Source of the DNA: Treponema sp. UBA7590
GTDB taxonomy: Bacteria > Spirochaetota > Spirochaetia > Treponematales > Treponemataceae
Assembly: GCA_002478955.1 (NCBI GenBank)
Contig: DLKK01000090.1
Location: forward strand, 59,562 to 123,561
Reading direction: 5' to 3'
Length of the DNA: 64,000 bases
Positions 42,888-52,040 of the stretch are shown here, piece after piece. The translations under genes were made by a program, and so were the position numbers. The notes under the pieces were generated by a model. The model did no database searches and was not told the origin of the DNA. It was given only the letters and a program-made list of their open reading frames with translations. Each line of letters opens with the position of its first letter. Position 1 is the stretch's first letter.

Positions 42888-44420
42888 ATGATTGACGTTG
42901 AAACAAAAGTTAAAATTCCTTTTCTTTGGGGAAAGGCGGCGTTCAGAAAATCAAAATGGAACCAGGTGAATCTGATTGTGGGACCTAATGGTTCTGGAAA
43001 AACTTTGCTTGCGGAGGAAATTTCTTCTCAGTTTGAAAAGAAAGGCTACAAAGTTGATTTTTTGCGTTCCGAACGTTCAAACCAGAACGAACTTTTGGAA
43101 AAATTAAAGACGGATTCAGAACTTTGCCAGAAAATCGAGACAGTTATTTCAAGTATGTTTGGAAAAACTGTTAAATTCAAAAAAAATCCTGATGGAAACG
43201 TTGTTCCTGTTGTAGTGAACAAGGCTTGGGACATTGAATATGGGCTTCAGGAAGGCGAGTGCCACGGCCTGAAAGAAATTCTTACACTTCTGATTGCGCT
43301 CTACGGCTTGAAATCTTCAGTTTTGATTCTGGATGAGCCGGAGTTGCATTTGCATCCGCAGTTTCAGCTTTTTTTTATGAACGAAATCCGCAAAGTCGCA
43401 AAGAATGACAGCAGCCGTGTTTTTTTTCTGATTACACATTCGCCGTATTTTATTGATTTGCGTTTTGCTGAAGATATTTTGGGTGTTGTTGTTTGCCATG
43501 TAAACCGAGTTCCTACTTACATTGATTTTCTTGATGAAAACACAGAATCTTTATTGCGGCGTTTTTTGCCAAGATTCAATACGTACCACAAGCAATTTTT
43601 CTTTAGTGATAACCAGATTTTTGTTGAAGGTTACACCGACCAGCAGATGTTTACGATTTTGCTGAACTGCATGGAAAATTTGCCGGGCGTTGTTGGAACT
43701 AGCGTAATCGATGTTGGTGGAAAGGATGAGCTTGGTGTATTTTTTACGGTCTGCTCGTTGCTTGGAACGGACGGTCGGATTGTAACGGACATGGATTCTC
43801 TTTTTGCGGGCAAACTTAGAGATGTTGTCTGTGCGGATCCGCGGCCTGAGCTTTGGCTGGAAAAACAGTATGAGAAGCAGCTTCCATTTTATCGTTCATT
43901 GTTTACTCGCCGTGGAGTTCCTCAAAAAGTTTCCCTTGAAAAACTTATTTATCGCCTTGAAAGTTATTTGGTTGAAATTGGAAAATCTGTTGTCCAAATT
44001 GATTTTCCGATAAATCCAGAGATTGATATTTTTGTTCAAAAATTAAAGGCTCTTTACGAAAAATATGAAAAACCTGAAGGGCTAGACACTTTTAAGACAG
44101 TTGTGCTTATGGGCGTGATTCTTCTTGAAGAAAAAATAAAAGACATTCTTCCGATTCCTTTGGCGCGAACAATTCCTCTTGTCTTCAATTTGAGCAATCT
44201 GATTTTTGCCGCTTTTGAGACAGCTCGTGTTTATGTGCTTCCGTATGGTTGCATTGAGCATTTTTACACTCAGTCCAAGGTTGATTATATGCCGATTTCT
44301 GGAAAAGACAGGCTTTTCCATGCGGAATTTGAAGCGATGGTGAATATGACTTCAGAAGAGTTGCGAAAAAATTACCCGGAACTTGTATGGATTTTAACAA
44401 AAGCTTGTGCCCCGAATTAA
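42888..44420 (+). CDS. OLD-family ATPase/TOPRIM nuclease-like protein
   Basis: 510 residues. N-terminal ABC/AAA-type ATPase: Walker A GPNGSGKT (32-39), Walker B VLILDEPELHLHP (145-157), His-switch LITHSP. C-terminal TOPRIM: FVEGYTD with Glu247, VGGKDEL, and DMDSLF with Asp301 and Asp303. This matches OLD nucleases (phage P2 Old, Gabija GajA). No UvrD-like GajB helicase adjoins. ATG 42888 is 4 bp after the ppk1 stop, without its own ribosome site, so expression should be linked to ppk1. Role unknown: DNA repair/defence, or an unexpected link to polyphosphate. Confidence 0.82.
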   Translation: MIDVETKVKIPFLWGKAAFRKSKWNQVNLIVGPNGSGKTLLAEEISSQFEKKGYKVDFLRSERSNQNELLEKLKTDSELCQKIETVISSMFGKTVKFKKNPDGNVVPVVVNKAWDIEYGLQEGECHGLKEILTLLIALYGLKSSVLILDEPELHLHPQFQLFFMNEIRKVAKNDSSRVFFLITHSPYFIDLRFAEDILGVVVCHVNRVPTYIDFLDENTESLLRRFLPRFNTYHKQFFFSDNQIFVEGYTDQQMFTILLNCMENLPGVVGTSVIDVGGKDELGVFFTVCSLLGTDGRIVTDMDSLFAGKLRDVVCADPRPELWLEKQYEKQLPFYRSLFTRRGVPQKVSLEKLIYRLESYLVEIGKSVVQIDFPINPEIDIFVQKLKALYEKYEKPEGLDTFKTVVLMGVILLEEKIKDILPIPLARTIPLVFNLSNLIFAAFETARVYVLPYGCIEHFYTQSKVDYMPISGKDRLFHAEFEAMVNMTSEELRKNYPELVWILTKACAPN

Positions 44421-44434
44421 ATTCAATTTAAAGC

Positions 44435-44464
44435 TTGCCGTTTTTGTATTTATTTTCTTATATT
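44435..44464 (+). promoter_or_regulatory. Promoter of htpG
   Basis: TTGCCG (44435-44440), 18-bp spacer, TATATT (44459-44464), ahead of the 44479-44502 palindrome and the htpG start. Confidence 0.5.
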
Positions 44465-44478
44465 TAAAAGTGACGAAT

Positions 44479-44502
44479 AGCATAAAACTCGAATTTTATG
44501 CT
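44479..44502. promoter_or_regulatory. Perfect 9-bp palindrome in the htpG leader
   Basis: AGCATAAAA (44479-44487), CTCGAA, TTTTATGCT (44494-44502). It would lie ~10 nt into the predicted transcript. It does not match the CIRCE heat-shock operator and could be another repressor site or an RNA hairpin. Confidence 0.55.
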
Positions 44503-44540
44503 GATAGATTTTTTCAAATTCAAAGAGGTGTTTTTCAAAA

Positions 44541-46517
44541 ATGGCAAAACATGAATTTCAAACAGAGGTAAATCAGCTTTTACAATTGCTTATCCATTCT
44601 TTGTATTCTAACAAAGATATTTTTCTTCGCGAGATTATTTCTAACGGAAGCGATGCTTTGGATAAGCTGAAATATCTTACAGTTTCTGATGAGGCTTACA
44701 AAAATATAAAATTTGAACCGCGTCTTGATATTTCTTTTGATGAAAAAAATAGTGTGCTTGTTGTCCAGGATTCTGGAATCGGTATGAATGATGAGGATTT
44801 GCAGAATAATCTGGGAACAATCGCGCGTTCAGGAACAAAGGCTTTCCTTTCAAAATTGACAAGCGAAGCTTCCAAGGATTCAAATTTGATTGGTCAGTTT
44901 GGTGTTGGATTTTATTCTGCATTTATGGCGGCAAAAAAAATTGATGTTTATACACGAAAAGCTGCCGGTGACGGAAAAATCTGGCATTGGTCAAGCGATG
45001 GAACAAATTCTTATGATTTGGATGAAGTCAGCGCTGAAAGCGAAATCGCAAAAAAATATGGTTTTGACAACCCGGAGTTTAGCGGTTCTGCAATCGTTAT
45101 GACTTTAAACGATGACAGCAAGGATTATGCTTCTCGCTGGAAGATTGAAGAGCTGGTAAAGAAATATTCAGATCACATTGCGTTTCCGATTTATCTTCAT
45201 TATGACCAGAATAAATATGACGACAAAGGAAACGTTACTTCAACAGAGAAAAAAGTTGATCAGGTTAATACCGCTAGTGCGCTTTGGAAACGACCAAAAA
45301 GCGAGCTGAAACCAGAAGATTATAACGAGTTCTACAAGACAATCGGACACGACGGACTTGAACCGTTGCATTACGTTCACACGCATGCGGAAGGAACTTT
45401 GGAATATACAACTTTGTTCTACGTTCCGCAGGTTGCTCCGTTCGATATGTATCAGGCTGATTACAAGAGCGGCGTAAAACTTTATGTAAAACGCGTTTTC
45501 ATCACTGATGATGACCGCGAGCTTTTGCCGGCTTATTTACGTTTTGTGCGCGGTGTTATTGATTCAGAAGATTTGCCGCTGAATGTAAGCCGCGAAATTT
45601 TGCAGCAGAACAGAATTCTTGAAACTATCCGCAGTGCTTCTGTAAAAAAATTGCTCAGCGAATTTAAAAAGATGGGCGATGAGGCAGACAAAGCCAAAAA
45701 GACAGAAGAAAGCAAACGCACTGATGAAGAAAAGAAAGCCATTGAAAAGTGGAATAAATTTGTAAAGAATTATAACCGCCCGATGAAGGAAGGCTTGTAC
45801 AGCGATTATGCAAATCGCGATGAAATTGCGGAAATCGTTCGGTTTAAGTCAACAGACGCAAGCGGAACAGGCGATGGAAACTACACAAGTTTTGCCGGAT
45901 ATGTGAGCCGAATGAAACCTGAGCAGAAGGCGATTTATTACATCACAGGAAGCGATGAAAAAAATCTTCGCGCAAACCCATTGTTAAAAGCGTATGTGAA
46001 CAAAGGTTTTGAAGTTCTTGTTATGGACGATGATATTGATGAAGTTGTTATCGGTGGCTACGGAAAATACAAGGATTTTGAGCTGAAAGCTGTAAACCGC
46101 AGTGGAAGCGATGAGGATTTGGGAATCAACAAGGAAGAGGCTAAAAAGAAGGAAGAAGAATTTAAGCCTGTTACAGAGAAAATCAAAAAGGCTTTGGGCG
46201 ATAAAGTAAAGGAAGTCCGACTTTCTAAAACTTTGAGCGGAGAAAATCCTTCTTGCATTGTTGTTGACCAGAATGACCCAAGCTGGCAGATGGTTCAGAT
46301 GATGAAGGCAATGGGACAAAACGGTCCGGATTTGAAACCGATTCTTGAAATCAATGCGGAACATCCGATTGTCGCAAAACTCAAGGATTCTTCCGATGAG
46401 GCAGTAATTGCCGATGTTTCAGAAGTTTTGCTTGACCAGGCCTTGCTTGTTGCCGGCGTTGAACTGAAAGACCCAGCCGACTTTGTAAAAAGTTTGAATA
46501 ATTTGCTTAGCAAATAG
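44541..46517 (+). CDS. htpG: Chaperone HtpG (Hsp90)
   Basis: 658 residues. N-terminal ATP domain: FLREIISNGSDALDKL (~28-43), VQDSGIGMNDEDL (~76-88), GTIARSGTKAFL, GQFGVGFYSAFM (~116-127). Middle client domain with KLYVKRVFITDD and VDSEDLPLNVSRE-type VIDSEDLPLNVSREILQQN. C-terminal dimerisation domain complete. Dimeric ATP-dependent chaperone in the cytoplasm. Predicted promoter and a palindrome upstream suggest regulation. Followed by a strong terminator at 46542. Confidence 0.97.
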   Translation: MAKHEFQTEVNQLLQLLIHSLYSNKDIFLREIISNGSDALDKLKYLTVSDEAYKNIKFEPRLDISFDEKNSVLVVQDSGIGMNDEDLQNNLGTIARSGTKAFLSKLTSEASKDSNLIGQFGVGFYSAFMAAKKIDVYTRKAAGDGKIWHWSSDGTNSYDLDEVSAESEIAKKYGFDNPEFSGSAIVMTLNDDSKDYASRWKIEELVKKYSDHIAFPIYLHYDQNKYDDKGNVTSTEKKVDQVNTASALWKRPKSELKPEDYNEFYKTIGHDGLEPLHYVHTHAEGTLEYTTLFYVPQVAPFDMYQADYKSGVKLYVKRVFITDDDRELLPAYLRFVRGVIDSEDLPLNVSREILQQNRILETIRSASVKKLLSEFKKMGDEADKAKKTEESKRTDEEKKAIEKWNKFVKNYNRPMKEGLYSDYANRDEIAEIVRFKSTDASGTGDGNYTSFAGYVSRMKPEQKAIYYITGSDEKNLRANPLLKAYVNKGFEVLVMDDDIDEVVIGGYGKYKDFELKAVNRSGSDEDLGINKEEAKKKEEEFKPVTEKIKKALGDKVKEVRLSKTLSGENPSCIVVDQNDPSWQMVQMMKAMGQNGPDLKPILEINAEHPIVAKLKDSSDEAVIADVSEVLLDQALLVAGVELKDPADFVKSLNNLLSK

Positions 46518-46541
46518 TTTTGCAGTTTTGCGAGCAAAAAT

Positions 46542-46590
46542 AAATCCTTGAGTTTTTGTTGAGAACCAATGAGAACTCAAGGATTTTTTT
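46542..46590. terminator. Bidirectional terminator between htpG and the diguanylate cyclase gene
   Basis: AAATCCTTGAGTT (46542-46554) pairs with AACTCAAGGATTT (46574-46586), followed by a T-run. Confidence 0.88.
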
Positions 46591-49500
46591 ACATTTCACC
46601 CCAAACTTTAATTGTGTTTTTGCCGGAATCTTTTGCTTGGTAAAGGGCGCGGTCGGCGTTGGAAAGAGTTGTTTCAATATCGGAAATGTCTTTCTGGTCA
46701 AAATTTGTGGCAATTCCCATGCTGAAACCGAGTTTTTGTTCCGGCAAAATATTGATTTTCTTTGACAAAAGTTTTTCTAGGGCTGGAATGAAAAAATCAG
46801 CTTTTTCCAGTTCGGATTTCAGGCGTTCTGCCGCGCTTTTTGCTTCTTCGCAGTTTGTGTTAGGCAAAAGAACAACGAATTCATCACCGCCAAAGCGCGC
46901 GATAAAATCAACTCCTCTGTAAATTTTCCGCAGAAGATTTGCAAATTTTGAAATTATAAAATCTCCAGCTTCGTGACCAAATGTATCATTTATGTTCTTG
47001 AAATTATCCAAATCAATGAACGAAATGCTGGTTTGAAATTTTTTTTCATTTTTCGTCTGATAGCGGCGAATCATTTCTGTTTCTATGGCAATTTTTTCCT
47101 GCAAAGCGCGTCGGTTTTTCAGTTTTGAAAGCTGATCTGTTGAAGAAATCACCAGGAGATGTTCGTTCTGGTTTCGCATTACAAGCTGAGCCTGAATATT
47201 GGAAATTGCGATGTTCAGAATATTCAGTTCTTCCTCAAGAATTTTGTTGTTTTTGTTCGGAAAAATAATAATTGCGCCATTAAAATCATATTTTGAAATA
47301 TTTGCGTAAAGAATATTTTCTTCAGGAATAAAAATCAGATTACAGCAATTTTGTTCCTGCGAGTTTTGTTCTTCAAGATTTTTCCATTTTTCCTGAAGCG
47401 GAACTGGCTCGTTATTCCGTGTTGAATGGGCAAGAATACTCCATTTTGAGGAAGTTTTTTCAGTAATAAAAATTGCGTTTGCCGTAATGTAGTCTAAAAG
47501 TTCGGAGACTATTTTGGAGCAATAATTTTTTACAGAAGCCGCGTCAGAGCCGAGCATCATTATTTTGTTCAGAAACAGAGAGTCGCGCAGACGTTTTTGC
47601 ATTTGTGTCATTAATTTTTCTTTTTCAGCTTTTTCGTCAATTGAAGAAAGATTGATGTTCACTGGTGCAAATTTTTCAATGTTGTTAAAATATTCTTCTA
47701 GCGTAAGATTTTCTTTTTCTTTTGTGTAATACGTCAAATTTGATTTTTTTGCGATTTCAAAGCCTTTTTCAAAGATTTTTTTTGCTTCAGCCTTGTGTCC
47801 GGAATTTTTTAGCGCATTTGCAAATTCGTAGTAAATAAAAACATGCCTATAATTTTGAGAAGAACTGAATTTTGCAAAAAGCGAGTCACATTCTTCAATG
47901 GATTTAAGGGCTTTTTCAAGATTTCCTTCTGTAAGCTGCAGCTCTGCCTTGATAAGATAGCGGATTGGCGAATTTATTGTTGTAATCGGTTTTCCGTTGT
48001 GGATTATGTTCTGATAATTTATTCTTGCGCGTGTTATATAACCGAGTGAAAGCTCGAGCAGCGTCTTATACGACAAAATGTCATTGAATTCCGGCAGAAA
48101 TGAATTTACCGTTTGGTTTTCCATGTCGAACATATACAGAAAGTGCAGGATTTTCTGGTAAAAAATGAACGCTTCATTAAAATGTCTTGAATACAAAAGT
48201 GCGTTCGCCAGGTTTGACACGGTGATGATTATTTCTGCGTTGTCTTTTATTTTTGTGATTCGGCTGATAAAACTGTTTATGCGGTCATAGGATTCCTTGA
48301 ATTTTCCAGAAATAAGATTTTCGTAGGCGAGACCGTTCCTGATTTTCATGATTGTGTAAAGATCGCCGATTTTTGTGCGCAGTTCATTGCATTTTTGGTA
48401 CCAAATCGGCGCCGCTTTTGTGTTTCCGTTGTGAAGAAGCAAAATACCTTTCCAGTTGTAGGCTGTTGAAAGCGCGGCTTCATTTCCGATGAATTCGGCG
48501 GTTTCAATTGCTTTTTCGATTTTTGGCATCATATTGTACGGCGTGTCGTAGTCGTTTAAAGTTTGCCATGGAACAATCAGGAGCGTAAAAAGATAGTTGT
48601 TCAAAAGACATTGCTGCTCAAGAAGCTTCAGCGTGTGCTCGTAGCGCGAAACTGATTCTGCTGTGTCTGATTTTTGTGTGATTATATAATCCATCATTGT
48701 GGCAAGCGCAAAAAATGGATTTTCTTGCTCGTTGATTAATCGTTTTTTTATAAGATTTGCGTATTTCAATGCCGCCGAATTTGAAGCCCTCTCATAATTT
48801 ATAAGGCAAAGGCAATAAAGCGCGCTGATTTCAAAATCGTCATTCTGCTGACCTTCAAGAATTGAGTTAAGGTAAAAAAGCGCACTGTCTAAAAGTCCTG
48901 CACGGTAAAAAAGAATTCCGGCTTCAAGTTGAATCGCCCGCATCTGCGCATTTGTAAAATTAAAGGAATCCTGCTCATTTTCAAACCATTTCAGGAAAGT
49001 TGTGGCCTGCTCGTATGAAAGAAAATAACGGCAGTTTTTAAGAAATGAAATAATTGTGTTGTATGACGGTTTTCTGGTGATTTTTGTTTCTTCTGGAATT
49101 TTTACGGATTTATCAAAATCAGTGATTTCGAAAAAATTCTTATCGTTTGAAATTTCCTGGTAAAATTCGTTTATATAGGAATTTTCCTCAATGCTGAGAT
49201 AATTAAAAATAAAAATCAGTTTGCAGTTCAGTTTTTCCTTTGCAAGTTCTTTTAAGATTTCAATAGAATCTTTGGAAAGCAGCTGCGCGTTCAAAATATA
49301 AAAAGCCCCTGTCACATATTTTTTGAACAGTGCGACTATTGTATTTTTCATCCGCAGTTTTTCGTAAAAAAGTTCCTCAGTAATAACAAGATCCAGCCGG
49401 CGGTCTGCAAGTCCAGTCTTAAAATATGAATTGAATGTGCTTTTATGCAGCATATAGGCATTTTCCGCAATGTCGCGTTCGCTCGGCTTAAATTTCGAAA

Positions 49501-49684
49501 GAATTCCCAAAAACGGTTTGAGCGGCGAAAAGTCATCTTCAAGATTTAGGACAGTTCCTTTTTCTGGAAAATATTTGTAGATAAAATCCATTAAAACTTC
49601 TGGAATAGAAAAATACATGATATTTTCGTCTTGGGTTGAAAAGAAATTTTTTGTGCTTGAAGTTATAATTTCACTTAAAATCAT
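46589..49684 (-). CDS. Large TPR-containing diguanylate cyclase (GGDEF)
   Basis: 1031 residues, no transmembrane segment obvious. Residues ~200-700 are TPR-like helix pairs, for example AGLLDSALFYLNSILEG and NGNTKAAPIWYQKCNELR; ~710-830 is GAF-like; a coiled linker leads to a GGDEF domain (~860-1031) with FIDLDNFKNINDTFGHEAGD and FGGDEFVVLLP. The inhibitory site RGVD lies five residues before GGDEF, so product inhibition is expected. Synthesises c-di-GMP in response to an unknown protein partner or ligand. No ribosome site seen at the ATG. It pairs functionally with EAL proteins such as the one at 2172. Confidence 0.92.
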   Translation of the reverse strand: MILSEIITSSTKNFFSTQDENIMYFSIPEVLMDFIYKYFPEKGTVLNLEDDFSPLKPFLGILSKFKPSERDIAENAYMLHKSTFNSYFKTGLADRRLDLVITEELFYEKLRMKNTIVALFKKYVTGAFYILNAQLLSKDSIEILKELAKEKLNCKLIFIFNYLSIEENSYINEFYQEISNDKNFFEITDFDKSVKIPEETKITRKPSYNTIISFLKNCRYFLSYEQATTFLKWFENEQDSFNFTNAQMRAIQLEAGILFYRAGLLDSALFYLNSILEGQQNDDFEISALYCLCLINYERASNSAALKYANLIKKRLINEQENPFFALATMMDYIITQKSDTAESVSRYEHTLKLLEQQCLLNNYLFTLLIVPWQTLNDYDTPYNMMPKIEKAIETAEFIGNEAALSTAYNWKGILLLHNGNTKAAPIWYQKCNELRTKIGDLYTIMKIRNGLAYENLISGKFKESYDRINSFISRITKIKDNAEIIITVSNLANALLYSRHFNEAFIFYQKILHFLYMFDMENQTVNSFLPEFNDILSYKTLLELSLGYITRARINYQNIIHNGKPITTINSPIRYLIKAELQLTEGNLEKALKSIEECDSLFAKFSSSQNYRHVFIYYEFANALKNSGHKAEAKKIFEKGFEIAKKSNLTYYTKEKENLTLEEYFNNIEKFAPVNINLSSIDEKAEKEKLMTQMQKRLRDSLFLNKIMMLGSDAASVKNYCSKIVSELLDYITANAIFITEKTSSKWSILAHSTRNNEPVPLQEKWKNLEEQNSQEQNCCNLIFIPEENILYANISKYDFNGAIIIFPNKNNKILEEELNILNIAISNIQAQLVMRNQNEHLLVISSTDQLSKLKNRRALQEKIAIETEMIRRYQTKNEKKFQTSISFIDLDNFKNINDTFGHEAGDFIISKFANLLRKIYRGVDFIARFGGDEFVVLLPNTNCEEAKSAAERLKSELEKADFFIPALEKLLSKKINILPEQKLGFSMGIATNFDQKDISDIETTLSNADRALYQAKDSGKNTIKVWGEM

Positions 49685-49857
49685 TTTTGTTTCTTTGTCT
49701 TATTTTTTATTAAGAAATTTTGATTTTTACGCAGAATTGAAAATCTGCCGTAAGCGATTTTCAGAACTCTTAAAAAATCAAAATCTCCTTCTATGTTAAA
49801 TTATAGTGAAGTTTCTTTTTTATGCAAATTTTCAATTACAACAGCGGAAAAATAGGT

Positions 49858-49863
49858 TATAAT
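49858..49863 (+). promoter_or_regulatory. TATAAT 6 bp before the pfkA ATG (leaderless)
   Basis: Perfect -10 hexamer; predicted transcription start is the A of ATG 49870. An upstream in-frame ATG (49822) would lie before the promoter. Confidence 0.6.
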
Positions 49864-49869
49864 TTGGGT

Positions 49870-50958
49870 ATGAAAAATAAATCAGCCGTAAAAACATTTG
49901 GAATTTTGACTTCCGGGGGCGATGCTCCTGGTTTGAATGCAGCAATCCGTGGCGTATGCCGCTCTGCAATGATTAATTATGGAATGAAAGTCATTGGAAT
50001 CAAAAATGGTTACCGGGGACTTATAAACGGTGATGGATTTCCTATTACTTCAGAAACCGTTTCTGGAATTTTAACCCGTGGCGGAACTTTGCTTGGAACA
50101 AGCCGTGAAAAACCTTTTAAAAATCCAGTGCCAAATCCAGAAACCGGACTTTTGCCGATTGAGGCAATCAAAAAAAATTACAAAAAATGGAACCTTGACG
50201 CTCTTGTGGTTCTTGGCGGAAACGGAACAAACACAACAGGTTCTCTTCTTGCAAAAGAAGGTCTGAATGTAATAGGGCTTCCAAAAACAATTGACAACGA
50301 TATTGTTGGAACTGACGTTACTTTTGGTTTTCATACTGCGGTTGATGTTGCAACAGAAGCGATTGACCGGATCCATACAACTGCACATTCACACAGTCGC
50401 GTAATGGTTGTTGAAGTCATGGGGCATAAGGCTGGCTGGCTGGGATTGTATTCAGCACTGGCTGGTGGAGGTGATGTTTGTCTTTTGCCGGAAATTCCTT
50501 ATGATATAAATTCTGTCGCAAAAAATGTTCTTGCGCGTCGCGATGCTGGAAAAGAATTTTCGATTGTCGTGGTTGCGGAAGGTGCTCTTTCCAAAGAAGA
50601 AGCTAAAATGGACAAAAAGACATTTAAAAAGGCTCGGGCAGAAATGGTTCAGTCAATTGGTTACCGGGTTGCAAAAGAACTTGAAAATGCAACTGGCCTT
50701 GAAAGTCGAACTTCTGTTCTTGGATATTTACAACGCGGCGGAACTCCTAGCCCTTATGACCGGGTTCTTGCAACGCAGTTCGGTGTTGCCGCTGCTGATT
50801 TCCTTGCGCGCGGAGAATTTGGTCAGCTTGTGGCTATGCAGAACAATCAGATTGTGGGAATTCCGCTTGAAACTTGTGCCGGCAAAGTAAAAAACATTCA
50901 GCTTGACGATCCGCTTATTGCGACCGGCCGTTCTGTAGGAATCTGCTTTGGTGACTAA
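49870..50958 (+). CDS. pfkA: 6-phosphofructokinase, PfkA family with mixed donor-site residues
   Basis: 362 residues. Motifs: ILTSGGDAPGLNAAIRG (N-terminal, ~12-28), RGGTLLGTSR, PKTIDNDIVGTD (~138-149) and EVMGHKAGWLG. Catalytic Asp pair TIDND is intact. Donor-site residues are unusual: GGNGT (116-120) has Asn where both donor types carry Asp, with Gly next (ATP-like), while PKT has the Lys typical of pyrophosphate enzymes. So ATP or PPi use is open. Likely leaderless: TATAAT at 49858-49863 is 6 bp from the ATG. Followed 8 bp later by an FMN enzyme. Confidence 0.9.
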   Translation: MKNKSAVKTFGILTSGGDAPGLNAAIRGVCRSAMINYGMKVIGIKNGYRGLINGDGFPITSETVSGILTRGGTLLGTSREKPFKNPVPNPETGLLPIEAIKKNYKKWNLDALVVLGGNGTNTTGSLLAKEGLNVIGLPKTIDNDIVGTDVTFGFHTAVDVATEAIDRIHTTAHSHSRVMVVEVMGHKAGWLGLYSALAGGGDVCLLPEIPYDINSVAKNVLARRDAGKEFSIVVVAEGALSKEEAKMDKKTFKKARAEMVQSIGYRVAKELENATGLESRTSVLGYLQRGGTPSPYDRVLATQFGVAAADFLARGEFGQLVAMQNNQIVGIPLETCAGKVKNIQLDDPLIATGRSVGICFGD

Positions 50959-50966
50959 AAATAAAA

Positions 50967-51854
50967 ATGCCAAAAAATAATTTCAAGTGTCATTTTTGCA
51001 AAAATTGCCTTGGGCGCGGATGTGTCGGGCAAATGCCTGGAATGGGCGGTGTTAATAACAGCCAGAATTTTATTCTTAACTGTGATTGGTGGGATAAAAT
51101 TCCGGCAGAAGAAAAAATTGAAGTAAAATCTGAGAATCTTGGAATTGCGCCTGTTACCGGAGCGGTTCAGAATATCGGTTTTAAAAACGAGGAAGATTTT
51201 TACTTTCCATATTTTTCTGCGGCACAAAAAGAAGAAATTTCTATTTGCGTTGGAGATGGCGCGCCCGATGAAAAATTGAAGCTCGGCTTGGCGGCAGTGC
51301 AGGAACTTGGCGTGAAATCATATTTTTTCCTGAAACCATATTCAAATGCGCGGCTTTTTGAGCGTATAGACTGGGTTCGGGAAAATGCGCTTGCAGTGGG
51401 AATTGATATTGATGCGTTCAATATTGTTTCCATGCGGAATCAGGCGAAACTTGAAAAAAAATCAGTGGGCCAACTTAAAGATGTCAGAAAATATTCAAAA
51501 CTTCCGCTTGCAATAAAAGGCGTTTTTACACAAGAGGACATTGACCTTTGCAGGGAATTGAAGCCGGAAATTATCGTGGTTTCAAATCATGGTGGCAGGG
51601 TAGAAACAAAAATCGGTTCTACCGCGGAATTTTTACAGGCAAACGGAAAAATTTTAAAATCTGTTTGTGCGGAGCTTTGGGTTGATGGCGGAATCAGGAA
51701 AAAACGTGACATTCAGGCGGCATTGACGCTTGGGGCAAAAAAATGCCTTGTGGCCCGCCCGTTTATCAGTGCTATTTGTGAAGGAATAGAAAAAGGTGGC
51801 GCGGAACTCGGAATCAGCAAAATGCAGGCAAAAATACTTGAAATGAAATGTTGA
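50967..51854 (+). CDS. FMN-dependent alpha-hydroxy-acid dehydrogenase-like protein with N-terminal Cys cluster
   Basis: 295 residues. The barrel carries VVSNHGGR (catalytic His) and WVDGGIRKKRDIQAALTLGA...VARPF, as in lactate/glycolate oxidase and type 2 isopentenyl isomerase relatives. An N-terminal CHFCKNCLGRGCVGQMPGMGG (C8, C11, C14, C19) is not part of the classical fold and may bind a metal or FeS centre. Substrate unknown. No ribosome site; 8 bp after pfkA and probably co-transcribed with it. Confidence 0.75.
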   Translation: MPKNNFKCHFCKNCLGRGCVGQMPGMGGVNNSQNFILNCDWWDKIPAEEKIEVKSENLGIAPVTGAVQNIGFKNEEDFYFPYFSAAQKEEISICVGDGAPDEKLKLGLAAVQELGVKSYFFLKPYSNARLFERIDWVRENALAVGIDIDAFNIVSMRNQAKLEKKSVGQLKDVRKYSKLPLAIKGVFTQEDIDLCRELKPEIIVVSNHGGRVETKIGSTAEFLQANGKILKSVCAELWVDGGIRKKRDIQAALTLGAKKCLVARPFISAICEGIEKGGAELGISKMQAKILEMKC

Positions 51855-51861
51855 TTTTTAT

Positions 51862-52040
51862 ATATCGAGAGGGAGCTCTCTCAGCGGATTTTCATAGGTC
51901 AGCTTGCTAACCCTTGTTCCAGATTGTTGTGTTCGCGTTAGCGCTGGGAAGGGCGAACGCAGTGAGTTGCTACGCAATGGAGGCGAATGCCGGAACCCTG
52001 GACATAGCGACCACCGCTTGCGGTGGAAACGCCCAGAAAT
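51862..52040. repeat. Structured intergenic region with GC-rich hairpins, possible relative of the long-hairpin element
   Basis: Contains GAGAGGGAGCTCTCTC (51867-51882), TTCGC...GCGAA, TTGC-TAC-GCAA and CCACCGC-TT-GCGGTGG. TTGTTCCAGATTGTTG and the GCTACGC loop recall the core of the 190-bp element (TTGTTCCAGACGGTTG and GTGCTACGCAC), but arms are not conserved. Lies between two convergent genes. Confidence 0.5.

Noticed and set aside
42888..44420. Complete Gabija defence system
   Set aside because: The GajA-like protein has no UvrD-type GajB neighbour; ppk1 and htpG flank it.
44479..44502. CIRCE element for htpG
   Set aside because: Sequence does not match TTAGCACTC-N9-GAGTGCTAA and spacing differs.
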